A DNA stretch of 64,000 bases from Pleurodeles waltl (lineage: Eukaryota > Chordata > Amphibia > Caudata > Salamandridae), in assembly GCF_031143425.1 (NCBI RefSeq), contig NC_090444.1, positions 1,346,460,323 to 1,346,524,322 on the forward strand, written 5' to 3'. The position numbers and the translations under genes are program-made. The notes beneath the pieces are model-generated. The model worked only from the letters and a program-made list of their open reading frames with translations, made no database searches and was not told the DNA's origin. Positions 35,030 to 46,235 of the stretch are shown here, piece by piece; positions within the stretch are counted from its first letter, which is position 1; each line of letters starts with the position of its first letter.

Positions 35030-36182
35030 TAATAGTTTCCATACTTTTTGTTAAAAAAGCAACCATTCCAGAATAGACAATATTAACATTTAAGAGTCTC
35101 TGACTGAAAGGGCTGACTGAAAGGGAAAAAAGGGGGATGCCCTGTTCTTAGAGGTGGATGAATGATTGAAGGCTCAAGGCAGGCTCAAGCAGGATGACTG
35201 GCTCTGGCTCATGTTGAGGTCCTCGTGGTCCCTCACGCTCAAAGCAAGCTGATGCTGAGCTCTCGTGTGGATCTGCCTAATGCCCACACTATACCCTCAT
35301 GCACAAACATTAATAAAAACAAAGTAGCGACCCTTGATGCAAAAGAGAGAGAAAGAGATACCCATCTGCTTGTTAAATTACACAATGTGAAACCTGAAAA
35401 CCTGGAATCAATCCCTGCTTAAAATTTATTTCAGCGTGCCTCCTTTTTTCTTCATTAACACATATTAGAGCACCTCTAAATATGTGAGTCTAGGATGTGC
35501 GCTGTACAAAAACCTCTTACTTTTGATTTAGTACACTAGAATATTAATTCATGCATAATAAGAACATAGGCCACAAATAGGATAGACGTGACAACTGACC
35601 GTCCTCTTAGTTCATTAGTGAGATTGTTATCATAGCATAGCTCTAGGGGAGATGAATGTTTCCAAGTTCATGTTTAAAAACTATCACTATCATAATAATA
35701 TAATCTTATGTACTCAAGTGATAATCTTCCACATGTTAAAGAAGGACATGATATCTGTCATTTGATTTACATGAAAAATATTTTCAAAGCTCAGCTCGTA
35801 CAAAATCACTTAGGGACAAACTAGACGCTTGGCTTGACACTCCCTGCTAATCTGTTCACTCACCAACCTCTAATTGTTCAATGAAGCCAAGAAAGAGGCA
35901 GGCAAACAGTGAAAGGAGAAACAAGCAGTCTCGTCCGGACACTTGCTACCTTAGGGAAATGTAAATGTGTGCAGTTAGGTAATCAGCAAATCTAAAGGCA
36001 GCTTGGAAGATAGTATGTGGCTTTAATTGATGAAGTCTTTGAGGCTTCATGGTGACAAAGATTTATTATTTTTGAGACAATGTAAGGGTGTTATTGGCTG
36101 AGTTCTAAAGTATGCCCTTCTAATCAAAACGTATAATAAAAAAGGGGTTCTTCTATGTACAGTTTGATTGCTCATTAGTAAA

Positions 36183-36220
<38 letters not shown>

Positions 36221-37329
36221 TTATTTTATTTACTAAGGTCATGGTTCTGAGGTTGTTGTAATCCAGGCTCTTTTTATTGCACCAAATAAATACTGAGACT
36301 CTGAGGTATACTATTTATCGGGTGTGATAAATAACACTTATTAGGATTTTCTGTGAAATAACATGCAACTTTTGTTGCTTACTCCACCAAAATCTGCATG
36401 GTGCGTGAACTATCATACACATTTGCCCTAATATATTCCAGCAGGTTTGATATGCTGAAATTTACGCAAGGGGGGAATGTTTAACCCACCTGGCAATTAC
36501 CTGATGCAGTAAATACCACCAACTCTTAATTCCAATCCTTGAGCAAACGGGTTTACACACAGAACATAAAATTCTGGCTTATTCGTAATCAGGGTCTAAT
36601 ATTTATACTATGTGTAATACAGCTTTAAAATAATAACTTGTACATTTCTAATGCTTTCAGTTGCAGGCTTGGACCTCTTAGTGCTACACAGACATCTACA
36701 GTGATCATATTAACCAATTGTTCTTTTATAACATAAAAGAGTACATTTTCCACCAATAACTTAAACTTGCATTTATTTTTCATTTAAAGTGTCAATGCTA
36801 TATCTTGTATGGATTAACCAGAAGGTGAAAGGCCAACAAAATGGTTGCAGAATATTTTGTACTTTTTAGCCCCTTATCTGGTCTACCCTTCCCTCACTGT
36901 ACTGAGAATCACAGTTCCCATACATTTTTCTACACACTTGAACCTTTCGATGATTGCGAAACACTTTGTTAGAGGCTGTCACTGAGGTCACAATCTCAGT
37001 GATGCGCAGTATGCATCAGCTGAACGATTTGCATGTCCTGAAAGCTGTAGCAGCCTGGACATTGGACACAATGTGGGGGCGCCACGATGAAGTCCTTTAA
37101 GCCTAAAGAATGTTGGGCGCCGGGGAAGATGTATAAGGATGGTGAGTAGGTGGTTGACCATTTCAAGGGAATAGGTAGAAAATTAAAGGGGCCCCTCTCT
37201 GAAATTAAATCGCTGGTGGCACAAAGCAAGTGAGCTGACCCCTCCCTGGAAGAGCTCCTGTCTCTTCCATCCAGGCATCTACCCATTCATCCTTTTACCC
37301 TTCCATCATTACGATCTTACATCTTTTCA
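35030..37329. other. No gene recognised
   Basis: AT-rich spacer with one dinucleotide tract. No domain-bearing frame. CTGACTGAAAGG is repeated in tandem near 35103. Confidence 0.5.
36185..36217. repeat. (TA)n microsatellite
   Basis: About 33 bp of TA dinucleotides with small interruptions on the left. Confidence 0.9.
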
Positions 37330-37745
37330 TTTTCCATGCATCATTCAATCTTTTCTCATTCCATCAATCCATCCACTCTGCCATTCACCAATCCATCCAT
37401 CCATCCACTCCGCCATCCATCTATCCATGCATCATCCATATTGCCATCCATTCATGCTGCCATTCACCCAGCCATCCACCCTGCAATCCTTCATCATACT
37501 TCCATCCATTCATCTATCCACTCTGCCATCCTTTCACTCATCCGTCTGCTCTGTCATATATCTGCTAATTCTTTCACCCACTTATCCTTCCCTTTATTCT
37601 ACCATCCTTTCACTTGTCTATTCACTCATTATTTTACCCATTCATCCTTATACCCACATTCATCTACCCACTCATTCATCCACCTACTCATTCCTCCATC
37701 CTTCCATTCACCCTTCCTTCTATTCAGTATTCCTTCTTTCTTTCC
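37330..37745. repeat. Degenerate CATC/CCAT tetranucleotide repeat region
   Basis: Many CCATCCATC-type runs interspersed with CATTCA and CACCC variants over about 400 bp. The open frames here (Ser/His/Ile/Pro-rich) are products of the repeat, not genes. Confidence 0.85.
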
Positions 37746-38375
37746 CTTTTCTACCTACCAGTCTTTTGTTTTTCCTTGCTCCCTCTTGCTCTTCTATTGA
37801 TGCGGTATTTCCTCATTGTGGTAATTATGAGATTTTGTCTGCTAGTTGAAGGCAGAAGAGGCCCATAAAGAGCCCCCTTCCCGCCGGCTAGGGAAGAGAA
37901 TCTACAGCTGTGGTTTTATTTTTCCATTCCGAATTTTAGTAACCTTATACAAACCCATATAAAAGGTAAGTAGTCAATGTATAATGCAACCTATTGGGTA
38001 GCTAATGTGGAGTACAAAACATATAAATGAGGACAATATATTACCAAATGTCAACTTTCCTAGCATTGTTACCAGAAAACAGGATTTAATTAAAGAAACC
38101 GTGGCATGTGTTATTAGTATATCCATTCTTATAGCTCCTTAGACAGTCGCAATGCAAACATTTGACATGCAAAGAGTTAAATAGAATCTGTTGAAATCCT
38201 TACTGTTGGAGAACTTCCCATGTGAAAAAAACAGTCACGCAAACCTGACAGTGTCTTGATCTTTATAACAATGCCACAAAATCTTACAAGATGCAGAAAG
38301 TCCAGATCAGCTCGTATTCATAGGTAAAAGTAAAGAACAAGACAAAACATTAGTGTAAATATTCTATTTCTCCTA
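37746..38375. other. No gene recognised
   Basis: Unremarkable AT-rich spacer between the CATC-rich block and the L2 3' end. Confidence 0.5.
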
Positions 38376-39042
38376 AAGATTGTATTGTATTGTATTGTAT
38401 TGTATTGTAATAGTATTTATACAGCGCTTACTACCCCTGATGAGGCGTCAATGCGCTTTTCGGCGAGTAGCACGCTACTCCGGAACCCAAAAGGAATTAG
38501 TAGTGGATTAGTATAGGGAAATATGAGTACAGTTTTAGTATTATTATGAGTTAATTTGAGCTACGGATATGTGAGTTTGTTAGTTGGATTGACTGGAGTA
38601 ATGGAGGGGTGGAGGAGGGAAGAATCCATAAGTGTTAATTGGGAATTTATGGTAACAGGATTTAGGTTTTGGATGAGTAAAGGGGGGGTGGAGGAGGGAA
38701 GAGCCTGTGGAAAGGGTTAGGGAGATCATAGTAGCAGGGAGAGATAAATGAGGGAGAATTTAGTAGGGTTGTTTGGGAGATCATAGAAGTAAAGTGAGGT
38801 TTGGGTGAGTTAGATGTGGAAGAGGAGAGAAGAGCTTAGGTAAGGTTATTTATAAAATATAAGTAGTAGAATGGATTTGGGATGAGTCAGAGTGGGAATG
38901 TAGGATAGATTGATAGAGTTGTGACATATGGTGATGGGTAGACAAAGTGTGATGTAAAATGAGAGCAGGGTTTCATAAGTATCTAATATAACAACTTATC
39001 TAGGAGCTATGCAATGACCTATGAACATGTTAAGCATAGAAT

Positions 39043-39059
39043 AACATATATATATATAC

Positions 39060-39094
<35 letters not shown>

Positions 39095-39133
39095 TACATA
39101 TACACACAAACACACACACATATGCACACATAT
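39043..39133. repeat. (TA)n-(CA)n compound microsatellite
   Basis: ATATAT runs followed by CACACA runs with TACATA interruptions. Confidence 0.9.
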
Positions 39134-39336
39134 GTACATACATATACATATTTAAACCATGAGTAAATATACATTAGTTAAACAGGTTTAAAGAGTATGT
39201 GTGTAGTTTATTGTTATGACATAGCAGCAATACATATTTTCTAAAGAACTATATATACCTAGAATATACACATAATCAGATAAAAAATATTTATCAACAC
39301 AGGCATATGTAGCCCATAGCTGTTTGAATATGGTGG

Positions 39337-39942
39337 TTATGAAGGAAAGAGCCAACCCTTGAGTAGTTTTCTGAAGACAAGATAGTTATCTGTGGCTCTT
39401 ATAGTTGGACGTAATGAATTCCATAGTTTGGCTGATTGAATGGAGAAGGGTGTACCACCTATAGTCTTTTTCTTGTATGGTGGTGTTCTAAGGCAGGGTG
39501 CCAATCTTGAGCGGAGGCTTCTTAGTTGAATGTATTTGGTTATTTTGTTTCTGATAAAAAGCAGTCCTGTTCCATGTATAGCTTTGTGGGTGGTACAAAG
39601 CAGCTTGAAGGTGCATCTTCTGGCAACGGGTAACCAGTGTTGTGCTCTCAAGGCAGGGGAGATGTGGGCTTTTGGCTTTACATATAATTGCCTAGCTGCG
39701 GAGTTCTGAATACGTTGTAGTTTTTTCATAATAGATAGAGATGATCCATGGTAGAGGCTATTGGCATAATCCAGTTTGGATAGTACAAGCGAGATAGTAG
39801 CTTGTACCTTGTGTGGAAATCCAAGGTGGGGGAAGATGCGTCGTAGAGTCTTCAAGGTGATGAAGTTTGTTTGTGCTAACTTGTCCACTTGTACATTCAT
39901 TGTTAACTTAGAGTCCATGATGATTCCATATTGACAAATCAT
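39337..39942 (-). pseudogene. L2-like ORF2 C terminus (201-codon open frame)
   Basis: An uninterrupted minus-strand frame that encodes the region after the RT core: DSKLTMNVQVDKLAQTNFI, SKLDYANSLYHG, IQNSAARQLYVKPKAHI, ALRAQHWLPVARRCTFKLL, and the terminal AKLWNSLRP..RKLLKGWLFPS block. The order and length match the L2/CR1 group. The RT catalytic part is absent (5' truncation at about 39945), so it is not functional although it is open. The absence of stops suggests it is younger than the other L2 pieces here. Confidence 0.85.
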
Positions 39943-39945
39943 TAC

Positions 39946-40476
39946 CTTATAAACTGTACTTATAACATCAAAGAATAGAAATTTGACTATGAATTACATT
40001 GTCTTGAAAAATATTATAATTCAGACACTACTCAATTATTAAAACATATTCTTACAATAGATTATTTTATCTTTAAATACATTTCTTTAAAATAGTTGGT
40101 GTTGGAGACACAGGATGGAATAATAGATGCCTCTGTGTTTTTAATCAAAACGTGATTTTCCAGTCACAGTGCTAGGAAAAGTGACTGTGATATCAGGACT
40201 GGAGGCATGTGTTATATGCATGTTTGAAGGTTATCTACTAAATATCCATAACATAGCATGTGCAATCGGTTTAAAGTAGTCTATTAAAAGTAGAAATTTG
40301 GTCAATCTGCTGATTTTCTAATATTCTATAATCCTCCACCTGATACACAAGCCTTGGAGGCCATAGATCCTCTCACTGAATAAGCCTCAAACCTAGAAAT
40401 ATTTATGCCTGATTCCATTATCAACATCCTATCCCATCTTGTGCATCTCATAAAATCACAATCTGGTCCACACTTA
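39946..40476. other. No gene recognised
   Basis: AT-rich spacer with no coding frame. TTA at 40474-40476 is the left target triplet of the next element. Confidence 0.5.
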
Positions 40477-40633
40477 GGGCCGTATTTATACTTTTTTAGC
40501 GCCGCATTTGCGTGGATTTTTGATGCAAAAATCGGCGCAAACTTACAAAATACAATTGTATTTTGTAAGTTTGCGCTGATTTTGCTTAAAAAAAACATGC
40601 AAATGCCGCGCTAAAAAAGTATAAATATGGGCC
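40477..40633. repeat. Palindromic Harbinger-like MITE (157 bp) with TTA duplication
   Basis: TTA at 40474-40476 and 40634-40636 flanks a near-perfect palindrome: GGGCCGTATTTATAC at the left and its near complement GTATAAATATGGGCC at the right. The centre CTTACAAAATACAATTGTATTTTGTAAG is an exact palindrome. TTA is the preferred PIF/Harbinger target. Opposed open frames in it are mirror artefacts. Confidence 0.85.
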
Positions 40634-41289
40634 TTAGTGCTCTATACTCACCTGACGAAGGCCCAATTTAGAGTCTGGCAGACAGGTTATTCTGCCACAA
40701 ACACCTCTATTTAGAGTTGGGAGGCCTTTCATTTTTCCGACTGTGGGGCTCCCACTGATTCTGCTGTTGGAAAGCTTACTCTGATGGGCCAATGCAGTGG
40801 AGTCCGTCAGGAGTTAGGAGATCAGATCACCTGCCCTACTTAGAACAGATAGTTTAATGCTTCTTTTCTATCTGTCACTGCCAGGAAAAAACTGATTGTT
40901 CCAGACAAACAAAGGTGCCTCACACACCCTCTGAGACAGCTCCTAGGGTGTGGAGGGGTCATAAGAATTTTCTCTTTCAAGAACAAACTCACAAACGTTT
41001 AGTGTGCGGCGACCTGAAAGATGGCGACTATGCAACAAACTTGTTGCACCTTCAGAGGAAATGCTGCAATGTCAGTTCCTCTGAAGGCAGCGTCCACCGT
41101 TGGACTGGTGGTGGTAAGTAGAATTTGGCAAGAGGCAGACCGTCAGGATGGTGAATGCAGGGTGGTGGACTTAATGACGTGCACCACCTTGATGGACGCT
41201 GGGCTGCCCACTAACCTTTAAATCAGGATGTAAGTTTGTAATCCTTCATAAATTTCTTTGCACATTGTGTCTGATCCATACAGTATATT
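40634..41289. other. No gene recognised
   Basis: Spacer with short frames only. ATT at 41287-41289 is the left target triplet of the next element. Confidence 0.5.
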
Positions 41290-41469
41290 GGGGGTTATTC
41301 CAACTTTGGAGGAAGTGGTAATCCGTCCCAAAAGTGACGGTAAAGTGACGGATATACCACCAGCCGTATTACGAGTCCATTATATCCTATGGAACTCGTA
41401 ATACGGCTGGTGGTAAATCCGTCACATTTGGGACGGATTACCACCTCCTCCAAAGTTGGAATAACCCCC
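41290..41469. repeat. Palindromic fold-back element (180 bp) with ATT duplication
   Basis: GGGGGTTATTCCAACTTTGG at the left and its exact complement at the right. The arms pair along nearly the whole length around a short AT-rich centre (about 41375-41395). ATT flanks both sides (41287-41289 and 41470-41472). The left arm carries a small tandem duplication (AAGTGACGG twice, 41335-41361) not present in the right arm. The terminal pattern GGGGGTtATTC resembles the GC-rich multi-hairpin elements. Confidence 0.85.
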
Positions 41470-41472
41470 ATT

Positions 41473-42590
41473 ATCTATTGTCCGACAAGAGTGCTGTATC
41501 ATAAATATTGTTTATCCATGTAATTGGCTGTGGAATTTCTATTACTAACTCTATCCGGGTGATATTTTTGCAGATGGTATTTAGGACACCATATGTATAT
41601 CAGGCCATACTCCGACAATGATGTTCTGGTACTTGACTGCAGGGTATCAATCGGAAATAGAAGAACGTTTATTTTTCGAAAAAATCATAACTCCTTCTGT
41701 TTGAAAAATCCAAAACATGGACATTTTCCTCCTAAAAGAAAACAAAATAAATATTATACACGGTTTCCAAGATAAGAGCTTCTTAGACAGAAACTGTCCA
41801 GCCAATTTTAAAATAAATGTAACACCCTGGTTGCAACCCACAATGCAGACTTTTTGGGTCTGGGAATACTCTTTTATTGTAGCAAAATACAGTTTCCATA
41901 TATAGGTAGGCTTTCTGCTAAAATGTGACCTGCTGCCATAGCTGACTGACATTAATTCACCATCATGTATGACAAACCCTGTTTCTACAGTATTAATAAA
42001 AATGTACCACAGGAACCATAGGAGATTGAATAAGAGCCATGCAGTGTTCCTTGCACAGCCATTGCAAGGTAAACGAGTCTAGCTGTGCTTTCTCCAATAA
42101 TCCGATATTCCATATAAATCTGTTTCATCTAACGAAAACTATAAAACAATGGCACCAAATTATATGATGAGTTGGCAGGCATTATATTTCCTCACAACAT
42201 GAAAAACAACAGGGAAAAGCACATTGGCATGAAAAAGAGAATAAAAAACTGGAGTCCTTCAGTAGGTTCAACACAATGCAGCTCTAAGGGATCTCGCTGT
42301 CGCATGAACATCAAAGAACCCAGCCAGCTAACCATCAACAAAATATGATGATCACAGGAATGTGTCAAATGGCACACTTAACCGAAACAAAAACAAATAG
42401 GGATATATTTAAGTACTGAATGACCTTTCACTGAGAGAGCAAGTGATCTGAAATGAGACGATGGTCAAACATGATCTGATCTAGTAGTATGCCCTTCATA
42501 GAAAGCTAAACATAAAACATGTTATTTTCCACACAAACCCGTGGTAAAATATACCGAATAAACTTTAAGGCCAAGTCTTGTACAAATGAA
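41473..42590. other. No gene recognised
   Basis: AT-rich spacer. The opposed frames at 41593-41952 show no domain. Confidence 0.5.
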
Positions 42591-43100
42591 GGGCTATATT
42601 TATCATTATTTCACACAAGCCACCTTGCTGTGCTGCACTACGTGCAATGGAAAGGGCAGAAATGCACAGTACTTACCACAATATGGCACATATCTGTCCT
42701 TTCCTATCCCTGGTGCACTTTTGGTTGCCTAGCACCAACGCAGACACCCCTGCGTCATTGTGCAAGGGAGCCTCCGCTGTAGGGCGGATTGTTTTTGTGC
42801 AGGAAGGGACACAATCCTGAGAGTATTTTCCTCTTTCTATGTGTGCTTCAGAATGCAGCATTTGTAGGAAGTGGAAAAAAACAAGGAGAAATAAAGATAT
42901 TTCTCCTCTTTACACCTCTCCTGGAGAGGAAAAGCATTTTGACGCATTCTCAGGTCTAGCACTAATGGTAAATTTTGAAATGGGTAATAATCCATGGGTG
43001 GACATTCCACCCATGGACCACCTCCTTGGGGTTCTACACCACCCTTCTGCCCTCTTGCATGGTGCAAGAGTGACACAAAACCTTTAAAAAAATCTGGCCC
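42591..43100. repeat. Harbinger-like MITE (510 bp)
   Basis: Left end GGGCTATATTTATCA; right end in reverse complement GGGCCAGATTTTTTT. Flanking triplets GAA and TAA differ by one base. The interior is related to 47702-48306 (GCAGGAAG..CAATCC, GGAGAAATAAAGATATTTCTCC, GCACTTTTGGTTGCCTA versus GCACTTCCTGGTTGCCTA). Hairpins include AATCCATGGGTGG/CCACCCATGG-type arms near 42988-43020. Confidence 0.65.
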
Positions 43101-43322
43101 TAAGCCCATTAAATGAAGAAATTCAAGCAAATAAATAAAGAACAGGATGCCTTCTACAATGCTGAGATGTCATTCTGTTTCATTCTGTACATGCTGAAAG
43201 TTTTTATTGTTGATTTTGAAGGTGCTGTAATTCAAATAATACAGACCTTCAGTCTTGACATTGAATCACAGAATGGTCATAATTAATCCCTTTTTGTTAG
43301 CATTTTGCTTTGGTGAAGTCAC

Positions 43323-43325
43323 ATA
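43323..43325. repeat. 3-bp target duplication ATA of multi-hairpin copy 2
   Basis: ATA at 43323-43325 and again at 43957-43959. Confidence 0.7.
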
Positions 43326-43956
43326 GGCCCTCATTCTGACCTTGGCGGGCGGCGGAGGCCGCCCGCCAAAGTCCCGCCGTCAGGTTACCGTTCCGCGGTC
43401 GAAAGACCGCGGCGGTAATTCTGACTTTCCCGCTGGGCTGGCGGGCGGTCGCCTTCAGACCGCCAGCCAGCCCAGCGGGAAAGAGGCTTCCACGAGGAAG
43501 CCGGCTCGGAATCGAGCCGGCGGAGTGGAAGCTGTGCGAATGGTGCAGTTGCACCCGTCGCGTATTTCACTGTCTGCGCAGCAGACAGTGAAATACATGT
43601 AGGGGCCCTCTTACGGGGGCCCCTGCAATGCCCATGCCAGTGGCATGGGCACTGCAGGGGCCCCCAGGGGCCCCTGCGACCCCCCCTACCGCCATCCGGA
43701 TCTCGGCGGTCCGACTGCCGGGATCTGGATGGCGGTAGGGGGGGTCGGAATCCCCGCGGCGGTGCAGCAAGCTGCGCCGCCGCGGAGGATTCAATGGGGC
43801 CGCGGTACACTGGCGGGACCCCGCCAGTGGTGCCGGTCCGACCGCGGCTTTACCGCCGCGGTCGGAATCCCCATTGGAGCACCGCCGGCCTGTCGGCGGT
43901 GCTCCCGCGGTCCTCCGCCCTGGCGGTCAAAGACCGCCAGGGTCAGAATGACCACC
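43326..43956. repeat. GC-rich multi-hairpin fold-back element, copy 2 (631 bp)
   Basis: Terminal repeats GGCCCTCATTCTGACC and, in reverse complement, GGTGGTCATTCTGACC. About 13 consecutive hairpins: 43342-43369, 43385-43418, 43425-43483, 43485-43502, 43500-43521, 43536-43561, 43563-43596, 43615-43665 (24-bp stem), about 43680-43743 (30-bp stem), 43748-43792, one around CACTGGCGG/CCGCCAGTG (about 43808-43830), one around CCGACCGCGGC/GCCGCGGTCGG (about 43837-43865), 43877-43904, and 43918-43942. The order is the reverse of copy 1 at 17692-18276, so the copies are in opposite orientation. Copy 2 keeps the end modules that copy 1 has lost in part. No coding capacity. Confidence 0.85.
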
Positions 43957-43959
43957 ATA

Positions 43960-44521
43960 GTCTGCTTTCCTGAAATTATAGTATGGGTGATTGGCAAAAT
44001 CTAATAAGCAGTATAGTTGTCTTTTCGGCTTTAGGGTACATTTTATGAAATTTTAGACCATAGGATCCTCCTAAGACATCTGTTCCAAGCCGCAGAAGGC
44101 TCAGAACTATTCTTATTGTTATGTTTTATATCTGTTTTCCCAACAAATTTTAGTAGATTGAACTGAACCCTCTTCTTTCATAGGTAAGCGGTGGCCCCAT
44201 GGTAGATCGAAAGGGATTTCAGATTTCACTGCTTTAGTTAGAAAATATTTACAGTCCCCCTTGCTCATCATTTGATTTAATGACCTTTCTTGTGCACTGG
44301 CAGAATTCTGGAGTTCCAAACGTAATGTATCAAAATATTTTGTATAACACTCAGGAGTGCCAGTTGTAGGATTTATCTTTTATTCCGACTTGGTGTCTAT
44401 CTCCGTTTAGAGGGTAAACATCTGCGTTTATTTTTTTTTTATAGTTTTAGATTTTTTTGATATACTTTCAGTTTTTCTGATTTGGAGGACTCTGAATCAG
44501 GGCTAAGAATATTGGTAGTAT
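43960..44521. other. No gene recognised
   Basis: AT-rich spacer up to the solo LTR. Confidence 0.5.
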
Positions 44522-44526
44522 GACTC
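44522..44526. repeat. Left target-site duplication of solo LTR B1
   Basis: GACTC, repeated exactly at 46700-46704. Confidence 0.85.
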
Positions 44527-45541
44527 TGTTAGATCTGACAGCCTTAGGGTGGTCACCCCTAAATGTTTGCCTGCCTCCCTCCACTTTTTAGATACTGTTT
44601 TTGCTGGTTTTAAGACTCTGCGCACTTTACCACTGCTAACCAGTGCTAAAGTGCATATGCTCTTTCCCTTTAAGCATGGTAACATTGGATCATACCCAAC
44701 TGGACTATTTAATCTACTTATAAGTCCCTTGTAGAGTGCACTATATGTGCCCAGGGCCTGTAGATTAAATGCTACCAGTGGGCCTGCAGCACTAATTTTG
44801 CCACCCACTTAAGTAGCCCCTTCACCTTGTCTCAGGCCTGCCATTGCAAGGCCTGTGTGTGCAGTTTCACTGCCAATTCGACTTGGCATTTAAAAGTACT
44901 TGCCAAGCCTAAAACTCCCTTTTTTCTACATATATGACACCCTTAAGGTATTCCCTAGGTAACACATAGGGTAGGGTGCTGTGGAAGCAAAAGGCAGGAC
45001 ATGTACCTATGTAGTTTACATGTCCTGGTAGTGTAAAATTAATTTTTACACTGCTGTGAGACCTGCTTCCTTCATAGGCTAACATTTCGGGCTGCCCTCA
45101 TACATTGTTTGAGCCGTAGCTGCTGATCTGAAAGGAGTAGGAAGGTCAAATGTAGTATGGCCAGAATGGTGATACACAATCCTGCTGACTGGTGAAGTTG
45201 GATTTAATATTACTATTTTAGAAATGCCACTTTTAGAAAGTGAGCATTTCTCTGTACTTAAAACTTTCTGTGCCTTACAGTCCATGTCTGGCTGGGTTTA
45301 GTTGACAGCTCCTTATGCATTCACTCAGACCCATCCCAAACACAGGATACTCAGCCTCACTTGCATACATCTGCATTTTGAATGGGTCTTCCTGGGCTCG
45401 GAGGGTGGAGGGCCTGCCCTCACACAAAGGATTGCCACACCCCCTACTGGGACCCTGGCAGACAGGATTGAACGGAAAGGGGACCTGGTGCACTTCTAAC
45501 CCACTCTTTGAAGTCTCCCCCACTTCAAAGGCACATTTGGG

Positions 45542-45550
45542 GATATAAAC
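45542..45550 (+). promoter_or_regulatory. TATA-like box in LTR B1
   Basis: GATATAAAC followed by AGGGCCTCTGCC. The same block in copy B2 (minus strand, 50141-50152) reads TATAAAACAGGGCC, so the box is shared between copies. Confidence 0.5.
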
Positions 45551-45827
45551 AGGGCCTCTGCCCCTACCAACTCCGACACTGCCTGGAGAAGAAACCGGAG
45601 CCAGAACCTGCATCCTGCCAAGAAGAACTGGCTGGCTGCCCAAAGGACTCACCTGTCTGCTTTCTGTGAAGGACTGCTGCCCTGCTGTTGCCCTGCTGCA
45701 TTGCTGCTCTCTGGCTGTGGTGAAGAAGTGCTCTCCAAGGGCTTGGATAGAGCTTGCCTCTTGTTCTCTGAAGTCTCAGGACCAAAAAGACTTCATCTCT
45801 ATGAGAAGGACTCCTTGTGCGGCGAAA

Positions 45828-46235
45828 TTCGACGCACAGCCTGCCAGAAACGACGCACAGCCTGCACCGTGGTGAAAATTTCACTGCATGCCGAACCGGA
45901 ATGATGCAGCCCGACTTTGCAACAAGAAGATCGATGCAGCACCAGTGCAGCAACCGAAAATTAGACGCACGGCCCACTGGATCGACGCACAGCTGAGCCG
46001 GAACGACGCAGCCCGACTTCCAGAGAGGAATCGACGCAGTGCCTGCTGTGAGGTAGAAAATGCAATGCAGCGCCCACTGGATCGATGTAGCTCCTGTGAC
46101 TTTGTCCTGCCAGCACAGGAAATCCATGCATCATCCCTGGGGCATCTGAAAACCCTGCAACCCCAAGAGGATCCATGACCGAGCACCGAAAATCGACGCA
46201 CAGCCGTCCCTGCATGAAAACTAAATGACGCATCA
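45828..46235 (+). repeat. Cluster of GACGCA/GATGCA motifs in LTR B1
   Basis: About eleven GAYGCA units (CGACGCACAGCC, CGACGCAGCCC, CGATGCAGC and variants) within 410 bp, irregularly spaced, many preceded by AAAT or GGAT. Several have TG in place of CG, the change expected after methyl-C deamination. The complementary TGCGTC motif clusters in the same part of LTR B2 (49440-49800). Confidence 0.65.

Larger units (their letters stand above)
38376..39945 (-). mobile_element. L2/CR1-like LINE 3' fragment
   Basis: Minus strand: the C-terminal part of ORF2 (39942-39337), then a G-rich 3' UTR with recurring GGAGG/GAGGGAAGA words on the plus strand (38500-38900). It ends at GCGCTGTATAAATAC followed by a pentanucleotide tail, seen on the plus strand as (ATTGT)n at 38380-38410. 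An internal TA/CA microsatellite lies at 39040-39130. Only the 3' part is present, as in 5'-truncated insertion. Confidence 0.8.

Noticed and set aside
37336..37868. Open frames of 84-154 codons rich in Ser, His, Ile and Pro
   Set aside because: Encoded by the CATC/CCAT tetranucleotide repeat in all three frames.
43342..43810. Opposed open frames (86 and 141 codons) in the second GC-rich element
   Set aside because: Same artefact of palindromic GC-rich DNA.
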